Below are positions 46,356-50,120 of a stretch of DNA of 50,120 nucleotides, piece after piece. The DNA is from Pseudomonadota bacterium. Its GTDB lineage: Bacteria; Pseudomonadota; Gammaproteobacteria; Burkholderiales; Burkholderiaceae_C. Each line of letters begins with the position of its first letter. Position 1 is the first letter of the stretch. Both the position numbers and the translations under genes were made by a program. The notes under the pieces were generated by a model that saw only the letters and a program-made list of their open reading frames with translations, made no database searches and was not told the origin of the DNA. The stretch is taken from positions 1 to 50,120 of the forward strand of contig JAFECU010000100.1 of the NCBI GenBank assembly GCA_018242005.1, written 5' to 3'.

Positions 46356-47627
46356 TTATTTTTTCTGCCACACGGCGGCAAAGAAGCCGTCGGTCTGGTG
46401 CCGGTGCGGCCACAGGCGCAGGTAGCGCTGGCCGTCCTCGCCGCCGCTGCACAGGCCGGCGGCGCCCTCCACCTTGAGCTGCGCCAACAGCTCCCCGGCG
46501 GCCAGCGGCACGAAGTCGGCGTGGGCGGCGCCAAAGGCCTCGGCGATGGCCTCGTTCTCCTCGGGCAGCACGCTGCAGGTGGCATAGACCAGGCGCCCGC
46601 CGGGTTTGACCAGGCGTGCGGCGCTGGCCAGTATGGCGGCCTGCTTGGCCGTGAGCTCGGCCACGGCCTGCGGGCTCTGGCGCCATTTCAGGTCGGGGTT
46701 GCGCCTGAGCGTGCCCAGGCCGCTGCAGGGCGCATCGACCAACACGCGGTCGATCTTGCCGGCCAGGCGCTTGACGCGCTCGTCGCGTTCATGCGCCAGG
46801 GCCGCCGGGTGCACATTCGACAGACCCGAGCGCGCCAGGCGCGGCTTGAGCGCATCGAGCCGGTGGCCCGACACGTCAAACGCGTACAGCCGCCCGGTGT
46901 TGCGCATCTGCGCGCCTATGGCCAGGGTCTTGCCGCCCGCGCCGGCGCAGAAGTCCACCACCATCTCGCCGCGGTGCGCGTCCAGCAGCAGGGCCAGCAG
47001 CTGCGAACCCTCGTCCTGCACCTCGAGCGCGCCGCGCGTGAAGGCGTCCAGCCTGTTGAGCGCCGGCTTGCCCGCAACACGCAGGCCCCAGGGCGAGTAC
47101 GGCGTAGCTACGGATTGAATAGCTGCCTGCGCAAGCTCCTTCTGCGCTTGCTCGCGTTTTTCCTGCAATATGTTGACGCGCAGATCCAGCGGCGCCTGCT
47201 CCTGCAGGCTGCGCGCCAGGGCCCAGAATTCATCGCCCAGCTGGGCCTTGAGCGGCTCGGCCAGCCATTGCGGCAGGTTGTGGCGCTGGGGTTCGAGCAA
47301 GTCCTCCTCGCGCACGGCGTCACAGGCATCGACCCAATCCTTCTCCTGCGGCGTGAGGGCGCTTTTCAGAAAGTCGCGCGGACCGTAGAAACCCAGGATG
47401 GCCAGACGCCGCTCCTTCGGGCCCGTGCCCGAGCGCGCAAGCTGCTCGAACAAGGGCTTCTTGCGCAGCACGGCGTAGGCCGTCTCGGCGAGCGTGGCAC
47501 GTTCGCGCGGGCCCAGATTGCGGTGGTTGCGAAAGTAGCGGGACACCACGGCGTCGGCCGGGTGTTCAAAGGTCAATACCTGCTGCAGCAGATCGGCGCA
47601 GGCGTCCAGAAGGGCTTTGGGATGCAT
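46356..47627 (-). CDS. rsmB: RsmB/NOP-family 16S rRNA cytosine-5 methyltransferase
   Basis: 423 residues. The SAM site is VVDFCAGAGGKTLAIGAQMR. The two catalytic cysteines are in VDAPCSGLGTLRRNPDLKW and YATCSVLPEENE. The N-terminal NusB-like helical part (ADAVVSRYFRNHRNLGPRER) is present. It should make m5C967 of 16S rRNA, although true RsmB is usually followed by fmt/def, which are absent here, so a paralogue of the NOP2/Sun group is possible. Residues near 170-185 (QAQKELAQAAIQSVA) are encoded by DNA resembling a dispersed-repeat copy. ATG 47627 fits the family start. Confidence 0.9.
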   Translation of the reverse strand: MHPKALLDACADLLQQVLTFEHPADAVVSRYFRNHRNLGPRERATLAETAYAVLRKKPLFEQLARSGTGPKERRLAILGFYGPRDFLKSALTPQEKDWVDACDAVREEDLLEPQRHNLPQWLAEPLKAQLGDEFWALARSLQEQAPLDLRVNILQEKREQAQKELAQAAIQSVATPYSPWGLRVAGKPALNRLDAFTRGALEVQDEGSQLLALLLDAHRGEMVVDFCAGAGGKTLAIGAQMRNTGRLYAFDVSGHRLDALKPRLARSGLSNVHPAALAHERDERVKRLAGKIDRVLVDAPCSGLGTLRRNPDLKWRQSPQAVAELTAKQAAILASAARLVKPGGRLVYATCSVLPEENEAIAEAFGAAHADFVPLAAGELLAQLKVEGAAGLCSGGEDGQRYLRLWPHRHQTDGFFAAVWQKK

Positions 47628-47679
47628 GGGCGTGATTGTCCCATCTTGCCGTCCTGCCGCGCCAGCCATCGCATCTATG

Positions 47680-47727
47680 AACCAAACCGGCCTTGGCACT
47701 TATCCATTCATCGCCGGAAGCTATCAT
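47680..47727 (-). repeat. Dispersed hairpin repeat, copy 6
   Basis: On the minus strand it reads TTAATGATAGCTTCCGGCGA, then GGATAAGTGCC and AAGGCCGG, closest to the copy at 27450-27505 but with a worn hairpin. It begins at the purN stop codon and fills much of the gap to rsmB. Confidence 0.5.
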
Positions 47728-48305
47728 TAACGAAGCAAACACGCGAGCACGGCACGCGGGTAGATCACATGCTCCTGCGTCAGCACGCGTGCGGCCAGGG
47801 TATCGGCCGTGTCGCACGTCAGCACCGGCACCACGGCCTGGTCCAGGATGGGGCCCACGTCGAGCTCGGCCGTCACCTCATGCACCGTGCAGCCGGCAAA
47901 CCTGCAGCCCGCGTCGATGGCCCTCTGGTGCGTGTGCAGCCCCGTGAAGGCCGGCAGCAGCGAGGGGTGGATGTTCACCAGCCGGCCCGCAAAGTGGTCC
48001 ACAAAGCCCGGCGTGAGGATGCGCATGAAGCCCGCCAGCACCACCAGCGCCGGATCGTAGGCGTCTATGGCGCGGGCCAGCGCGGCGTCGAAGGCCTCGC
48101 GGCTGTCAAACGCCTTGTGGTCCAAGACTTCGGTGGCAATGCCCTGCTCGCGCGCCAGGGCCAGGCCCTTGGCGTCCGCCTTGTTGCTCAGCACCGCCGC
48201 CACGCGGATGCCGTGGCGGCCCGCCCAGTCCTGCTGCTGGGCCGTGCGAACGATGGCGGCCATGTTGGAGCCGCCGCCAGAGATCAGAATCACGATGTTT
48301 TTCAT
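47727..48305 (-). CDS. purN: Phosphoribosylglycinamide formyltransferase
   Basis: 192 residues. It begins [20 protein letters not shown], the phosphate-binding start. [20 protein letters not shown] contains the catalytic Asn-x-His segment, and [20 protein letters not shown] carries the catalytic Asp. It transfers the formyl group from 10-formyl-THF to GAR in purine synthesis. It is divergent from yceH with 20 bp between starts, and 99 bp upstream of rsmB on the same strand. Confidence 0.96.
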   Translation of the reverse strand: MKNIVILISGGGSNMAAIVRTAQQQDWAGRHGIRVAAVLSNKADAKGLALAREQGIATEVLDHKAFDSREAFDAALARAIDAYDPALVVLAGFMRILTPGFVDHFAGRLVNIHPSLLPAFTGLHTHQRAIDAGCRFAGCTVHEVTAELDVGPILDQAVVPVLTCDTADTLAARVLTQEHVIYPRAVLACLLR

Positions 48306-48325
48306 GTGACCCGGATTATCCCGCC

Positions 48326-49033
48326 ATGCCCTTCGACCCCCGACAACGCCCCCTCTCGGCCCCCGAGGCCCGCGCGCTCGCCACGCTGCTGGAAAAATCC
48401 CGCACCGTGCCCGACAGCTACCCGCTCACGCTCAACAGCCTGGTCACCGGCTGCAACCAGAAGACCAGCCGCGACCCCGTCATGCAGCTGACGGACGACG
48501 AGGTGCTGCAGGCGCTTGACGCACTGCGCCAGCAGGCCCTGGTGGTCGAGATCGGCGGCGCCCGCGTGGCGCGCTGGGAGCACAACTTCGAGCGCGGCAT
48601 TGGCGTGCCAAGCCAGGCCGCGGCCCTGCTGGGACTGTTGCTGCTGCGCGGCCCGCAGACCGCCGCCGAGCTGCGCCTGAACGCCGAGCGCTGGCACCGT
48701 TTTGCCGATGTTTCCTCGGTCGAGGCGTTCCTGAACGAACTGGCCGAGCGCAGCGACGACAAGGGCGGCCCGCTGGTCACGCTGCTACCGCGCGCACCAG
48801 GCGCACGCGAGAGCCGCTGGGCCCAGCTGCTCTGCGGCCCGGTGGATGTCGATGCGTTGCAGGCCGCCGCCGCGACTGGTGGTAGTGGTGGCGGCGGCGC
48901 CCCCGCGGCCACGGCCCTGCAGGCGCGTGTGGAGGCGCTGGAGTCCGAGCTCGCCCAGCTGCAGGCCACCGTGCGCCGCCTGTGCGCAGAGCTGGGCCTG
49001 GACCCTGCCCTGTCGCCGCCCGGACAGGAATAG
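48326..49033 (+). CDS. YceH family protein (DUF480)
   Basis: 235 residues. [20 protein letters not shown] then [23 protein letters not shown] is the DUF480 hallmark. Two winged-helix domains fill residues 1-160 or so (the second contains [16 protein letters not shown]). A Gly/Ala-rich linker ([13 protein letters not shown]) leads to a C-terminal coiled coil ([20 protein letters not shown]), longer than in many relatives. The function is unknown; the winged helices suggest nucleic acid binding. Confidence 0.92.
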   Translation: MPFDPRQRPLSAPEARALATLLEKSRTVPDSYPLTLNSLVTGCNQKTSRDPVMQLTDDEVLQALDALRQQALVVEIGGARVARWEHNFERGIGVPSQAAALLGLLLLRGPQTAAELRLNAERWHRFADVSSVEAFLNELAERSDDKGGPLVTLLPRAPGARESRWAQLLCGPVDVDALQAAAATGGSGGGGAPAATALQARVEALESELAQLQATVRRLCAELGLDPALSPPGQE

Positions 49034-49081
49034 GACGAGCGTCCATGCTACAACCGCCCGCAAGATACAAGGAGGCACAGC

Positions 49082-50120
49082 ATGGATCTCGCATTCACCC
49101 CCGAAGAACAGGCGTTTCGCCAGGAAGTGCGCGACTGGGTGCGCGCCAACCTGCCACCAGACGTGGCCCACAAGGTGCACAACGCCCTGCGCCTGACGCG
49201 CGACGACATGCAGGGCTGGGCGAAAATTTTGGGCTGTAAGGGCTGGCTGGCCTTTGGCTGGCCCAAGGAGTTCGGCGGCCCGGGCTGGACGGCCGTGCAA
49301 AAGCATTTGTTCGAAGAAGAATGCGCCATGGCCGGCGCGCCGCGCATCATCCCCTTCGGGCCGGTGATGGTGGCGCCCGTCATCATGGCCTACGGCACGC
49401 CCGAGCAGCAAAAGCGCTTTCTGCCCGGCATCGCGAGCGGCGAGGTCTGGTGGAGCCAGGGCTACTCCGAGCCGGGCTCGGGCTCAGACCTGGCCAGCGT
49501 CAAGACCCGCGCCGAGCGCGTGGGCGACAAGTACATCGTCAACGGCCAGAAGACCTGGACCACGCTGGGCCAGCATGGCGACTGGATGTTCAACCTGGTG
49601 CGCACCAGCAATGAGGGCAAGCCACAGACAGGCATCAGCTTTTTGCTGCTGGACATGAAGTCGCCCGGCGTCACGGTGCGGCCCATCCGGCTGCTCGATG
49701 GCGAGTGCGAGGTCAACGAGGTGTTTTTCGACAACGTCGAGGTGCCGGCCGAGAACCTGATCGGCGAGGAGAACAAGGGCTGGACCTACGCCAAGCATCT
49801 GCTCTCGCACGAGCGCACCAACATCGCCGACGTCAACCGGGCCAAGCGCGAGCTCGAACGCTTGAAGCGCATTGCCAGAACCGAGGGCGTTTGGGACGAC
49901 AGCCGCTTTCGCGACCAGATCGCCCTGCTGGAAGTGGACATCGTGGCGCTGGAGATGCTGGTGCTGCGCGTGCTCAGCATGGAAAAGAGCGGCAAGAACC
50001 CGCTGGACATCGCGGGCCTTCTGAAGATCCGCGGCAGCGAGATCCAGCAGCGCTACAGCGAACTCATGATGCTGGCCGCCGGCCCGTTCGCGCTGCCACT
50101 GATCCAGGAGGCCATGGACG
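49082..50120 (+). CDS. Acyl-CoA dehydrogenase family protein, N-terminal part (cut by window end)
   Basis: 346 residues are visible with no stop before the edge. The ACAD N-terminal helices (MDLAFTPEEQAFRQEVRDWV) lead to the FAD/substrate strand WWSQGYSEPGSGSDLASVKT. The beta domain is YIVNGQKTWTTLGQHGDWMF and the C-terminal helical domain begins GEENKGWTYAKHLLSHERTN. A perfect AAGGAGG before the ATG sets the start. It oxidises an acyl-CoA at the alpha-beta position and passes electrons to ETF. The closest subgroup appears to be the large-substrate (steroid or branched side-chain, FadE-like) acyl-CoA dehydrogenases, which often work as heteromers; a partner gene would lie beyond the window. 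Confidence 0.92.
   Translation, partial: MDLAFTPEEQAFRQEVRDWVRANLPPDVAHKVHNALRLTRDDMQGWAKILGCKGWLAFGWPKEFGGPGWTAVQKHLFEEECAMAGAPRIIPFGPVMVAPVIMAYGTPEQQKRFLPGIASGEVWWSQGYSEPGSGSDLASVKTRAERVGDKYIVNGQKTWTTLGQHGDWMFNLVRTSNEGKPQTGISFLLLDMKSPGVTVRPIRLLDGECEVNEVFFDNVEVPAENLIGEENKGWTYAKHLLSHERTNIADVNRAKRELERLKRIARTEGVWDDSRFRDQIALLEVDIVALEMLVLRVLSMEKSGKNPLDIAGLLKIRGSEIQQRYSELMMLAAGPFALPLIQEAMD

Noticed and set aside
46308-48491. A 727-residue plus-strand frame spanning rsmB and purN
   Set aside because: It runs antisense through two well-identified genes and across their intergenic repeat.

Overview
The window is high-GC DNA from a betaproteobacterium, almost certainly a member of the Comamonadaceae (Acidovorax/Alicycliphilus/Comamonas-like). 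The grounds are the protein sequences, the gene orders (rpsP-rimM-trmD-rplS; ste24-phhB-rsgA-cobD/cbiB; trxB divergent from ftsK-lolA; rpmB-rpmG) and a short dispersed hairpin repeat that recurs between genes. Species cannot be named from this sequence alone. Coding density is high and nearly every gene can be placed in a family.

Layout. 1-2.26 kb: housekeeping (truncated homoserine dehydrogenase, alanine aminotransferase, a small Mth938-fold protein, tRNA-Ser(UGA)). 2.26-13.2 kb: an accessory-looking block beside the tRNA. It holds a decayed IS4-type transposase, an SDR, a Tat-signal aldo/keto reductase divergent from two tandem paralogous LysR regulators, a cupin of the hydroxynitrile-lyase-like type, a zinc alcohol dehydrogenase, a two-subunit molybdenum hydroxylase (IorA/IorB type), a remnant of its MocA-like cofactor cytidylyltransferase, and a c'-like cytochrome on the other strand. 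Two copies of a short terminal-inverted-repeat element bracket the reductase/LysR part. 13.3-17.0 kb: a MacAB/DevBCA-like tripartite export operon headed by its own TetR repressor, with a 24-bp operator-like palindrome in front. 17.4-24.8 kb: PCu(A)C copper chaperone, Bcr/CflA exporter, diguanylate cyclase, DEAD-box helicase, a branched-chain amino acid binding protein, oligoribonuclease.

24.8-34.4 kb: Ste24-like protease, PhhB, RsgA, CobD/CbiB-like membrane protein, Nudix CoA pyrophosphatase, the rplS-trmD-rimM-rpsP ribosome operon, a GNAT acetyltransferase, a TM2 protein, and the Pit phosphate transporter with its DUF47 partner. 34.6-39.3 kb: a small outer-membrane beta-barrel, a DUF486 protein and livFGMH; the binding protein for this importer is probably the lone one 11 kb upstream. 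39.5-50.1 kb: rarA, a UDG-family glycosylase, lolA-ftsK, trxB, rpmB-rpmG, rsmB, purN, yceH, and an acyl-CoA dehydrogenase cut by the window end.

I found no CRISPR array, prophage, toxin-antitoxin pair or recognisable defence system, and no convincing wholly new multi-gene system. The most interesting signals are small: the dispersed hairpin repeat family (including apparent in-frame copies inside rsmB and rarA), the paired inverted-repeat elements, the mocA and IS4 remnants, the TetR operator, a perfect palindrome that ends trmD, and the makeup of the oxidoreductase block.
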